NCBI GenBank assembly: GCA_037013495.1
Contig: CM072810.1
Span: 39,833,843 to 39,897,842, forward strand
Direction: 5' to 3'
Length of the DNA: 64,000 bases
Source: Hippophae tibetana
Lineage: Eukaryota > Streptophyta > Magnoliopsida > Rosales > Elaeagnaceae
Shown: piece after piece, positions 51,616-63,172 of the stretch
How the letters are laid out: each line of letters begins with the position of its first letter
How positions within the stretch are numbered: the first letter of the stretch is position 1
Notes under the pieces: generated by a model
Seen by the model: the letters and a program-made list of their open reading frames with translations, nothing else
Told to the model about the DNA's origin: nothing
The model's database searches: none
Translations under genes and position numbers: made by a program

Positions 51616-54600
51616 ATGATTAGAGTCATCTTTTCTAACAATTGGAACAATAACGTGTTCACTCTCACCACTATCCTTGATGTCTTAAGGAACAATTTCT
51701 TTCCCTCTTCGAAAGTCGATTGCTCTCCACTTGGGCAAAAGTGGTGCAGTTCGAATACTTGCCCAACAGATTCATTTAAGAGTATGTTCAGTGGGCATGT
51801 ACATTGACTTAAGCAAGGTAACTTTGGCATTAAAATGATAAGGTAGTATAGGAATAATTTTCTCAATCTAATTTTCTTTGCAAATTGGTCAACTAAATTT
51901 CTTCAAGGAGTTGATAATGTTTGAAAAACATTGAACGACTTTGTCCAAAGTTTCATCCCCTTGCATGATATAGAGCTCAAAATTTCAATTCAATTTCATA
52001 ATTCTAGGTTGATTTTAATGTTGAAATGCTTATATGAGTGGTCTCCAAAATCATTCATGTTATTTTTAAAGAAGTAAAATTTTAAATTCATCATAATAAT
52101 CATTTTAGATCCCTAACTTCCTTTTTATAATAATCCTTAAAAAGGGTTTTTTTTCTTTTTAAGAAATTTAGGAAATCACACTAGAAGTGGAGCCATTTTC
52201 TCTTCATTATGATTAGAGTAATCTTTTCTAACAATTGGGTCAAAACATGTTCACTCTCACCACTATCCTTGATGTCTTGAGGGCTAATTTCTTTCCCTCC
52301 TCGAAAGTCGATTGCTCTCAACTTGGACAAAATGATGCAGTTCGAATACTTGCCCAACAGATTTATTTAAGAGTATGTTCGGTGGGCCTGTACATGGACT
52401 TAAGCAAGGTAACTTTGGCATTAAAATGATAAGGAAATATAGGAATGCTTTTCTCAATCTAATTTTCTTTGGAAATAGGTCCACCAAACTTCTTCAAGGA
52501 GTTGATAATGTTTGAAAAACATTGAAAGACTTTGCCCAAAGTTTCATCCCCTTGCATGATATAGAGCTCAAAATTTCAATTCAACTTCATAATTCTAGAT
52601 TGATTTTAATGTTGAAATGCTTATATGAGTGGTCTCCAAAATCATTCATGTTGTTTTTGAAGAAGTAAAATTTTAAATTCATCATAATAATCATTTTAGA
52701 TCCCTAATTACCTTTTTTTAATATCCCTAAAAAGGGTTTCTTATTTTTAAGAAATTTAGGAAATCACACTACAAGTAGAGCCATTTTCTCTTCATAATGA
52801 TTAGAGTCATCTTTTCTAACAATTGGATCAATAACGTGTTCACTCTCACCACTATCCTTGATGTCTTGAGCAACAATTTCTTTCCCTCTTCGAAAGTCGA
52901 TTGCTCTCCACTTGGGCAAAAGTGGTGCAGTTCGAATACTTGCTCAGCAGATTCATTTAAGAGTATGTTCGGTGGGTATGTACATGGACTTAAGCAAGGT
53001 AACTTTGGCATTAAAATGATAAGGTAGTATAGGAATGATTTTCTCAATTTAATTTTATTTGCAAATTGGTCCACTAAATTTCTTCAAGGAGTTGATAATG
53101 TTTGAAAAATATTCAAAGACTTTGTCCAAAGTTTCATCCCCTTGCATGATATAGAGCTCAAAATTTCAATTCAACTTCATAATTCTAGGTTGATTTTAAT
53201 GTTGAAATACTTATATGAGTGGTCTCCAAAATCATTCATGTTATTTTTAAAGAAGTAAAATTTTCAATTCATCAATAATCATTTTAGATCCCTAACTTCC
53301 TTTTTATAATAATCCTTAAAAAGGGTTTTTTTTCTTTCTAAGAAATTTAGGAAATCACACTACAAGTGGAGCCATTTTCTCTTCATTATGATTAGAGTCA
53401 TATTTTCTAACAATTGGGTCAAAACATGTTCACTCTCACCACTATCCTTGATGTCTTGAGGGCTAATTTCTTTCCCTCCTCGAAAGTCGATTGCTCTCAA
53501 CTTGGAGAAAATGATGCAGTTCGAATACTTGCCCAACAGATTTATTTAAGAGTATGTTCGGTGGGCCTATACATGGACTTAAGCAAGGTAACTTTGGCAT
53601 TAAAATGATAAGGAAATATAGGAATGCTTTTCTCAATCTAATTTTCTTTGGAAATAGGTCCACCAAACTTCTTCAAGGAGTTGATAATGTTTGAAAAACA
53701 TTGAAAGACTTTGCCCAAAGTTTCATCCCCTTGCATGATATAGAGCTCAAAATTTCAATTCAACTTCATAATTCTAGATTGATTTTAATGTTGAAATGCT
53801 TATATGAGTGGTCTCCAAAATCAATCATGTTGTTTTTGAAGAAGTAAAATTTTAAATTCATCATAATAATCATTTTAGATCCCTAATTACCTTTTTTTAA
53901 TATCCCTAAAAAAGGTTTCTTATTTTTAAGAAATTTAGGAAATCACACTACAAGTAGAGCCATTTTCTCTTCATAATGATTAGAGTCATCTTTTCTAACA
54001 ATTGGATCAATAACGTGTTCACTCTCACCACTATCCTTGATGTCTTGAGGAACAATTTCTTTCCCTCTTCGAAAGTGGATTGCTCTCCACTTGGGCAAAA
54101 GTGGTGCAGTTCGAATACTTGCTCAACAGATTCATTTAAGAGTATGTTCGGTGGGTATGTACATGGACTTAAGCAAGGTAACTTTGGCATTAAAATGATA
54201 AGGTAGTATAGGAATGATTTTCTCAATCTAATTTTATTTGCAAATTGGTCCACTAAATTTCTTCAAGGAGTTGATAATGTTTTAAAAATATTCAAAGACT
54301 TTGTCCAAAGTTTCATCCCCTTGCATGATATAGAGCTCAAAATTTCAATTCAATTTCATAATTCTAGGTTGATTTTAATGTTGAAATGCTTATATGAGTG
54401 GTCTCCAAAATCATTCATGTTATTTTTAAAGAAGTAAAATTTTAAATTCATCATAATAATCATTTTAGATCCCTAACTTCCTTTTTATAATAATCCTTAA
54501 AAAGGGTTTTTTTTCTTTTTAAGAAATTTAGGAAATCACACTACAAGTGGAGCCATTTTCTCTTCATTATGATTAGAGTAATCTTTTCTAACAATTGGGT

Positions 54601-55156
54601 CAAAACATGTTCACTCTCACCACTATCCTTGATGTCTTGAGGGCTAATTTCTTTCCCTCCTCGAAAGTCGATTGCTCTCAACTTGGACAAAATGATGCAG
54701 TTCGAATACTTGCCCAACAGATTTATTTAAGAGTATGTTCGGTGGGCCTGTACATGGACTTAAGCAAGGTAACTTTGGCATTAAAATGATAAGGAAATAT
54801 AGGAATGCTTTTCTCAATCTAATTTTCTTTGGAAATAGGTCCACCAAACTTCTTCAAGGAGTTGATAATGTTTGAAAAACATTGAAAGACTTTGCCCAAA
54901 GTTTCATCCCCTTGCATGATATAGAGCTCAAAATTTCAATTCAACTTCATAATTCTAGGTTGATTTTAATGTTGAAATGCTTATATGAGTGGTCTCTAAA
55001 ATCATTCATGTTATTTTTAAAGAAGTAAAATTTTAAATTCATCATAATAATCATTTTAGATCCCTAATTACCTTTTTTTAATATCCCTAAAAAGGGTTTC
55101 TTATTTTTAAGAAATTTAGGAAATCACACTACAAGTAGAGCCATTTTCTCTTCATA
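51616..55156. repeat. Six-unit higher-order repeat, copy 1 (3541 bp)
   Basis: Members: 51616 (A, gttcagtgggc, ggtcaacta), 52209 (V, ctagaagtgg), 52797 (A, gagcaacaattt, ctcagcag), 53388 (V, ttggagaaaatg, cctatacatgg), 53976 (A, aaaaaaggttt, tcaatcatg) and 54569 (V, catcataataatc). Each private mark recurs 3541 bp downstream. Confidence 0.92.
52284..52487 (-). pseudogene. Gag remnant, reference V-type unit (unit 52209)
   Basis: The V-type minus strand keeps a KIRLRKAFLYFL match to the RLRKSFLYYL segment. A 1-bp shorter aaaatgatg stretch then moves the frame to a QVESNRLSRRERN ending. Open length is 67 codons. The divergence (RKAFLYF for RKSFLYY, and a lost hairpin downstream of the landmark) places V as a separate older branch of the same remnant. 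Confidence 0.5.
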
Positions 55157-58100
55157 ATGATTAGAGTCATCTTTTCTAACAATTGGATCAATAACGTGTT
55201 CACTCTCACCACTATCCTTGATGTCTTGAGGAACAATTTCTTTCCCTCTTCGAAAGTCGATTGCTCTCCACTTGGGCAAAAGTGGTGCAGTTCGAATACT
55301 TGCCCAACAGATTCATTTAAGAGTATGTTCAGTGGGCATGTACATTGACTTAAGCAAGGTAACTTTGGCATTAAAATGATAAGGTAGTATAGGAATAATT
55401 TTCTCAATCTAATTTTCTTTGCAAATTGGTCAACTAAATTTCTTCAAGGAGTTGATAATGTTTGAAAAACATTGAACGACTTTGTCCAAAGTTTCATCCC
55501 CTTGCATGATATAGAGCTCAAAATTTCAATTCAATTTCATAATTCTAGGTTGATTTTAATGTTGAAATGCTTATATGAGTGGTCTCCAAAATCATTCATG
55601 TTATTTTTAAAGAAGTAAAATTTTAAATTCATCATAATAATCATTTTAGATCCCTAACTTCCTTTTTATAATAATCCTTAAAAAGGGTTTTTTTTCTTTT
55701 TAAGAAATTTAGGAAATCACACTAGAAGTGGAGCCATTTTCTCTTCATTATGATTAGAGTAATCTTTTCTAAAAATTGGGTCAAAACATGTTCACTCTCA
55801 CCACTATCCTTGATGTCTTGAGGGCTAATTTCTTTCCCTCCTCGAAAGTCGATTGCTCTCAACTTGGACAAAATGATGCAGTTCGAATACTTGCCCAACA
55901 GATTTATTTAAGAGTATGTTCGGTGGGCCTGTACATGGACTTAAGCAAGGTAACTTTGGCATTAAAATGATAAGGAAATATAGGAATGCTTTTCTCAATC
56001 TAATTTTCTTTGGAAATAGGTCCACCAAACTTCTTCAAGGAGTTGATAATGTTTGAAAAACATTGAAAGACTTTGCCCAAAGTTTCATCCCCTTGCATGA
56101 TATAGAGCTCAAAATTTCAATTCAACTTCATAATTCTAGATTGATTTTAATGTTGAAATGCTTATATGAGTGGTCTCCAAAATCATTCATGTTGTTTTTG
56201 AAGAAGTAAAATTTTAAATTCATCATAATAATCATTTTAGATCCCTAATTACCTTTTTTTAATATCCCTAAAAAGGGTTTCTTATTTTTAAGAAATTTAG
56301 GAAATCACACTACAAGTAGAGCCATTTTCTCTTCATAATGATTAGAGTCATCTTTTCTAACAATTGGATCAATAACGTGTTCACTCTCACCACTATCCTT
56401 GATGTCTTGAGCAACAATTTCTTTCCCTCTTCGAAAGTCGATTGCTCTCCACTTGGGCAAAAGTGGTGCAGTTCGAATACTTGCTCAGCAGATTCATTTA
56501 AGAGTATGTTCGGTGGGTATGTACATGGACTTAAGCAAGGTAACTTTGGCATTAAAATGATAAGGTAGTATAGGAATGATTTTCTCAATTTAATTTTATT
56601 TGCAAATTGGTCCACTAAATTTCTTCAAGGAGTTGATAATGTTTGAAAAATATTCAAAGACTTTGTCCAAAGTTTCATCCCCTTGCATGATATAGAGCTC
56701 AAAATTTCAATTCAACTTCATAATTCTAGGTTGATTTTAATGTTGAAATACTTATATGAGTGGTCTCCAAAATCATTCATGTTATTTTTAAAGAAGTAAA
56801 ATTTTCAATTCATCAATAATCATTTTAGATCCCTAACTTCCTTTTTATAATAATCCTTAAAAAGGGTTTTTTTTCTTTCTAAGAAATTTAGGAAATCACA
56901 CTACAAGTGGAGCCATTTTCTCTTCATTATGATTAGAGTCATATTTTCTAACAATTGGGTCAAAACATGTTCACTCTCACCACTATCCTTGATGTCTTGA
57001 GGGCTAATTTCTTTCCCTCCTCGAAAGTCGATTGCTCTCAACTTGGAGAAAATGATGCAGTTCGAATACTTGCCCAACAGATTTATTTAAGAGTATGTTC
57101 GGTGGGCCTATACATGGACTTAAGCAAGGTGACTTTGGCATTAAAATGATAAGGAAATATAGGAATGCTTTTCTCAATCTAATTTTCTTTGGAAATAGGT
57201 CCACCAAACTTCTTCAAGGAGTTGATAATGTTTGAAAAACATTGAAAGACTTTGCCCAAAGTTTCATCCCCTTGCATGATATAGAGCTCAAAATTTCAAT
57301 TCAACTTCATAATTCTAGATTGATTTTAATGTTGAAATGCTTATATGAGTGGTCTCCAAAATCAATCATGTTGTTTTTGAAGAAGTAAAATTTTAAATTC
57401 ATCATAATAATCATTTTAGATCCCTAATTACCTTTTTTTAATATCCCTAAAAAAGGTTTCTTATTTTTAAGAAATTTAGGAAATCACACTACAAGTAGAG
57501 CCATTTTCTCTTCATAATGATTAGAGTCATCTTTTCTAACAATTGGATCAATAACGTGTTCACTCTCACCACTATCCTTAATGTCTTGAGGAACAATTTC
57601 TTTCCCTCTTCGAAAGTCGATTGCTCTCCACTTGGGCAAAAGTGGTGCAGTTCGAATACTTGCCCAACAGATTCATTTAAGAGTATGTTCAGTGGGCATG
57701 TACATTGACTTAAGCAAGGTAACTTTGGCATTAAAATGATAAGGTAGTATAGGAATGATTTTCTCAATCTAATTTTATTTGCAAATTGGTCCACTAAACT
57801 TCTTCAAGGAGTTGATAATGTTTGAAAAACATTGAACGACTTTGTCCAAAGTTTCATCCCCTTGCATGATATAGAGCTCAAAATTTCAATTCAATTTCAT
57901 AATTCTAGGTTGATTTTAATGTTGAAATGCTTATATGAGTGGTCTCCAAAATCATTCATGTTATTTTTAAAGAAGTAAAATTTTAAATTCATCATAATAA
58001 TCATTTTAGATCCCTAACTTCCTTTTTATAATAATCCTTAAAAAGGGTTTTTTTTCTTTTTAAGAAATTTAGGAAATCACACTAGAAGTGGAGCCATTTT

Positions 58101-58697
58101 CTCTTCATTATGATTAGAGTAATCTTTTCTAACAATTGGGTCAAAACATGTTCACTCTCACCACTATCCTTGATGTCTTGAGGGCTAATTTCTTTCCCTC
58201 CTCGAAAGTCGATTGCTCTCAACTTGGACAAAATGATGCAGTTCGAATACTTGCCCAACAGATTTATTTAAGAGTATGTTCGGTGGGCCTGTACATGGAC
58301 TTAAGCAAGGTAACTTTGGCATTAAAATGATAAGGAAATATAGGAATGCTTTTCTCAATCTAATTTTCTTTGGAAATAGGTCCACCAAACTTCTTCAAGG
58401 AGTTGATAATGTTTGAAAAACATTGAAAGACTTTGCCCAAAGTTTCATCCCCTTGCATGATATAGAGCTCGAAATTTCAATTCAACTTCATAATTCTAGA
58501 TTGATTTTAATGTTGAAATGCTTATATGAGTGGTCTCCAAAATCATTCATGTTGTTTTTGAAGAAGTAAAATTTTAAATTCATCATAATAATCATTTTAG
58601 ATCCCTAATTACCTTTTTTTAATATCCCTAAAAAGGGTTTCTTATTTTTAAGAAATTTAGGAAATCACACTACAAGTAGAGCCATTTTCTCTTCATA
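55157..58697. repeat. Six-unit higher-order repeat, copy 2 (3541 bp)
   Basis: Landmarks: 55157, 55750, 56338, 56929, 57517, 58110. The order and marks follow copy 1. The fifth member (57517) is a mosaic: its left part (aaaaaaggttt, tcaatcatg upstream) is like 53976, but its right part (gttcagtgggcatgtacattg, then cattgaacgac) is like 51616 and 55157. Confidence 0.9.
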
Positions 58698-61616
58698 ATG
58701 ATTAGAGTCATCTTTTCTAACAATTGGATCAATAACGTGTTCACTCTCACCACTATCCTTGATGTCTTGAGGAACAATTTCTTTCCCTCTTCGAAAGTCG
58801 ATTGCTCTCCACTTGGGCAAAAGTGGTGCAGTTCGAATACTTGCTCAGCAGATTCATTTAAGAGTATGTTCGGTGGGTATGTACATGGACTTAAGCAAGG
58901 TAACTTTGGCATTAAAATGATAAGGTAGTATAGGAATGATTTTCTCAATCTAATTTTATTTGCAAATTGGTCCACTAAATTTCTTCAAGGAGTTGATAAT
59001 GTTTGAAAAATATTCAAAGACTTTGTCCAAAGTTTCATCCCCTTGCATGATATAGAGCTCCAAATTTCAATTCAACTTCATAATTCTAGGTTGATTTTAA
59101 TGTTGAAATACTTATATGAGTGGTCTCCAAAATCATTCATGTTATTTTTAAAGAAGTAAAATTTTAAATTCATCAATAATCATTTTAGATCCCTAACTTC
59201 CTTTTTATAATAATCCTTAAAAAGGGTTTTTTTTCTTTTTAAGAAATTTAGGAAATCACACTAGAAGTGGAGCCATTTTCTCTTCATTATGATTAGAGTA
59301 ATCTTTTCTAACAATTGGGTCAAAACATGTTCACTCTCACCACTATCCTTGATGTCTTGAGGGCTAATTTCTTTCCCTCCTCGAAAGTCGATTGCTCTCA
59401 ACTTGGACAAAATGATGCAGTTCGAATACTTGCCCAACAGATTTATTTAAGAGTATGTTCGGTGGGCCTGTACATGGACTTAAGCAAGGTAACTTTGGCA
59501 TTAAAATGGTAAGGAAATATAGGAATGCTTTTCTCAATCTAATTTTCTTTGGAAATAGGTCCACCAAACTTCTTCAAGGAGTTGATAATGTTTGAAAAAC
59601 ATTGAAAGACTTTGCCCAAAGTTTCATCCCCTTGCATGATATAGAGCTCGAAATTTCAATTCAACTTCATAATTCTAGATTGATTTTAATGTTGAAATGC
59701 TTATATGAGTGGTCTCCAAAATCATTCATGTTGTTTTTGAAGAAGTAAAATTTTAAATTCATCATAATAATCATTTTAGATCCCTAATTACCTTTTTTTA
59801 ATATCCCTAAAAAGGGTTTCTTATTTTTAAGAAATTTAGGAAATCACACTACAAGTAGAGCCATTTTCTCTTCATAATGATTAGAGTCATCTTTTCTAAC
59901 AATTGGATCAATAACGTGTTCACTCTCACCACTATCCTTGATGTCTTGAGGAACAATTTCTTTCCCTCTTCGAAAGTCGATTGCTCTCCACTTGGGCAAA
60001 AGTGGTGCAGTTCGAATACTTGCTCAGCAGATTCATTTAAGAGTATGTTCGGTGGGAATGTACATGGTCTTAAGCAAGTTAACTTTGGCATTAAAATGAT
60101 AAGGTAGTATAGGAATGATTTTCTCAATCTAATTTTATATGCAAATTGGTCCACTAAACTTCTTCAAGGAGTTGATAATGTTTGAAAAACATTCAAAGAC
60201 TTTGTCCAAAGTTTCATCCCCTTGCATGATATAGAGCTCAAAATTTCAATTCAACTTCATAATTCTAGATTGATTTTAATGTTGAAATGCTTATATGAGT
60301 GGTCTCCAAAATCATTCATGTTGTTTTTGAAGAAGTAAAATTTTAAATTCATCATAATAATCATTTTAGATCCCTAATTACCTTTTTTTAATATCCCTAA
60401 AAAGGGTTTCTTATTTTTAAGAAATTTAGGAAATCACACTGCAAGTAGAGAAATTTTCTCTTCATAATGATTAGAGTTATCTTTTCTAACAATTGGATCA
60501 ATAACGTGTTCACTCTCACCACTATCCTTGATGTCTTGAGGAACAATTTCTTTCCCTCTTCGAAAGTCGATTGCTCTCCACTTGGGCAAAAGTGGTGCAG
60601 TTCGAATACTTGCCCAACAGATTCATTTAGAGTATGTTCGGTGGGCATGTACATGGTCTTAAGCAAGATAACTTTGGCATTAAAATGATAAGGTAGTATA
60701 GGAATGATTTTCTCAATCTAATTTTATTTGCAAATTGGTCCACTAAATTTCTTCAAGGAGTTGATAATGTTTGAAAAACATTGAAAGACTTTGCCCAAAG
60801 TTTCATCCCCTTGCATGATATAGAGCTCAAAATTTCAATTCAACTTCATAATTCTAGGTTGATTTTAATGTTGAAATGCTTATATGAGTGGTCTCCAAAA
60901 TCATTCATGTTATTTTTAAAGAAGTAAAATTTTAAATTCATCAATAATCATTTTAGATCCCTAACTTCCTTTTTATAATAATCCATAAAAAGGGTTTTTT
61001 TTCTTTCTAAGAAATTTAGGAAATCACACTAGAAGTGGAGCCATTTTCTCTTCATTATGATTAGAGTAATCTTTTCTAACAATTGGGTCAAAACATGTTC
61101 ACTCTCACCACTATCCTTGATGTCTTGAGGGCTAATTTCTTTCCCTCCTCGAAAGTCGATTGCTCTCAACTTGGACAAAATGATGCAGTTCGAATACTTG
61201 CCCAAAAAATTTATTTAAGAGTATGTTCGGTGGGCCTGTACATGGACTTAAGCAAGGTAACTTTGGCATTAAAATGATAAGGAAATATAGGAATGCTTTT
61301 CTCAATCTAACTTTCTTTGGAAATAGGTCCACCAAACTTCTTCAAGGAGTTGATAATGTTTGAAAAACATTGAAAGACTTTGCCCAAAGTTTCATCCCCT
61401 TGCATGATATAGAGCTCAAAATTTCAATTCAACTTCATAATTCTAGATTGATTTTAATGTTGAAATGCTTATATGAGTGGTCTCCAAAATCATTCATGTT
61501 GTTTTTGAAGAAGTAAAATTTTAAATTCATCATAATAATCATTTTAGATCCCTAATTACCTTTTTTTAATATCCCTAAAAAGGGTTTCTTATTTTTAAGA
61601 AATTTAGGAAATCACA

Positions 61617-61994
61617 CTACAAGTAGAGCCATTTTCTCTTCATAATGATTAGAGTCATCTTTTCTAACAATTGGAACAATAACGTGTTCACTCTCACCAC
61701 TATCCTTGATGTCTTGAGGAACAATTTCTTTCCCTCTTCGAAAGTCGATTGCTCTCCACTTGGGCAAAAGTGGTGCAGTTCGAATACTTGCCCAACAGAT
61801 TCATTTAAGAGTATGTTCGGTGGGCATGTACATTGACTTAAGCAAGGTAACTTTGGCATTAAAATGATAAGGTAGTATAGGAATGATTTTCTCAATCTAA
61901 TTTTATTTGAAATTGGTCCACTAAATTTCTTCAAGGAGTTGATAATGTTTGAAAAACATTCAACGACTTTGTCCAAAGTTTCATCCCCTTGCAT
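61617..61994 (-). pseudogene. Gag remnant with two frames fused (unit 61645)
   Basis: A 1-bp deletion (atttgaaattgg for atttgcaaattgg, near 61906-61915) fuses the MQGDETLDKV / SNIINSLKKFSG frame to the LRKSFLYYL frame, giving 125 open codons. The deletion is at a different base from the one in the unit at 17419, so the same two frames were joined independently. Confidence 0.52.
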
Positions 61995-62794
61995 GATATA
62001 GAGCTCAAAATTTCAATTCAACTTCATAATTCTAGGTTGATTTTAATGTTGAAATGCTTATATGAGTGGTCTCCAAAATCATTCATGTTATTTTTAAAGA
62101 GGTAAAATTTTAAATTCATCAATAATCATTTTAGATCCCTAACTTCCTTTTTATAATAATCCTTAAAAAGGGTTTTTTTTCTTTCTAAGAAAATTAGGAA
62201 ATCACACTACAAGTGGAGCCATTTTCTCTTCATTATGATTAGAGTCATCTTTTCTAACAATTGGGTCAAAACATGTTCACTCTCACCACTATCCTTGATG
62301 TCTGGAGGGCTAATTTCTTTCCCTCCTGGAAAGTCGATTGCTCTCAACTTGGACAAAATGATGCAGTTCGAATACTTGCCCAACAGATTTATTTAAGAGT
62401 ATGTTCGGTGGGCATGTACATGGTCTTAAGCAAGATAACTTTGGCATTAAAATGATAAGGTAGTATAGGAATGATTTTCTCAATCTAATTTTATTTGCAA
62501 ATTGGTCCACTAAATTTCTTCAAGGAGTTGATAATGTTTGAAAAATATTCAAAGACTTTGTCCAAAGTTTCATCCCCTTGCATGATATCGAGCTCAAAAT
62601 TTCAATTCAACTTCATAATTCTAGATTGATTTTAATGTTGAATTGCTTATATGAGTGGTCTCCAAAATCATTCACGTTGTTTTTGAAGAAGTAAAATTTT
62701 AAATTCATCATAATAATCATTTTAGATCCCTAATTACCTTTTTTTAATATCCCTAAAAAGGGTTTCTTATTTTTAAGAAATTTAGGAAATCACA

Positions 62795-63172
62795 CTACAA
62801 GTAGAGCCATTTTCTCTTCATAATGATTAGAGTCATCTTTTCTAACAATTGGATCAATAACGTGTTCACTCTCACCACTATCCTTGATGTCTTGAGGAAC
62901 AATTTCTTTCCCTCTTCGAAAGTCGATTGCTCTCCACTTGGGCAAAAGTGGTGCAGTTCGAATACTTGCCCAACAGATTCATTTAAGAGTATGTTCGGTC
63001 GGCATGTACATGGACTTAAGCAAGGTAACTTTGGCATTAACATGATAAGGTAGTATAGGAATGATTTTCTCAATCTAATTTTATTTGAAATTGGTCCACT
63101 AAATTTCTTCAAGGAGTTGATAATGTTTGAAAAACATTCAACGACTTTGTCCAAAGTTTCATCCCCTTGCAT
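62795..63172 (-). pseudogene. Gag remnant with two frames fused (unit 62823)
   Basis: This unit has the same atttgaaattgg deletion (near 63083-63095) and 125-codon fused frame as the unit at 61645, two units away, so the change has spread locally. The rest of the unit is subtype cggtcggcatgtacatgg, unlike 61645. Confidence 0.52.

Larger units (their letters stand above)
50437..60466. repeat. Block VI: alternating A and V units
   Basis: Landmarks: A at 50437, 51616, 52797, 53976, 55157, 56338, 57517, 58698, 59877; V at 51028, 52209, 53388, 54569, 55750, 56929, 58110, 59289. V units are clearly diverged: aacttcctttttataataatcc, a longer T run (ggttttttttctt), cattatgatt, gggtcaaaacatg, gagggctaattt and ttggacaaaatg (ttggagaaaatg at 53388 and 56929). 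V units with catcaataatc are 3 bp shorter than those with catcataataatc, explaining A-to-V spacings of 591 versus 593. V-to-A spacing is always 588. Confidence 0.93.
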
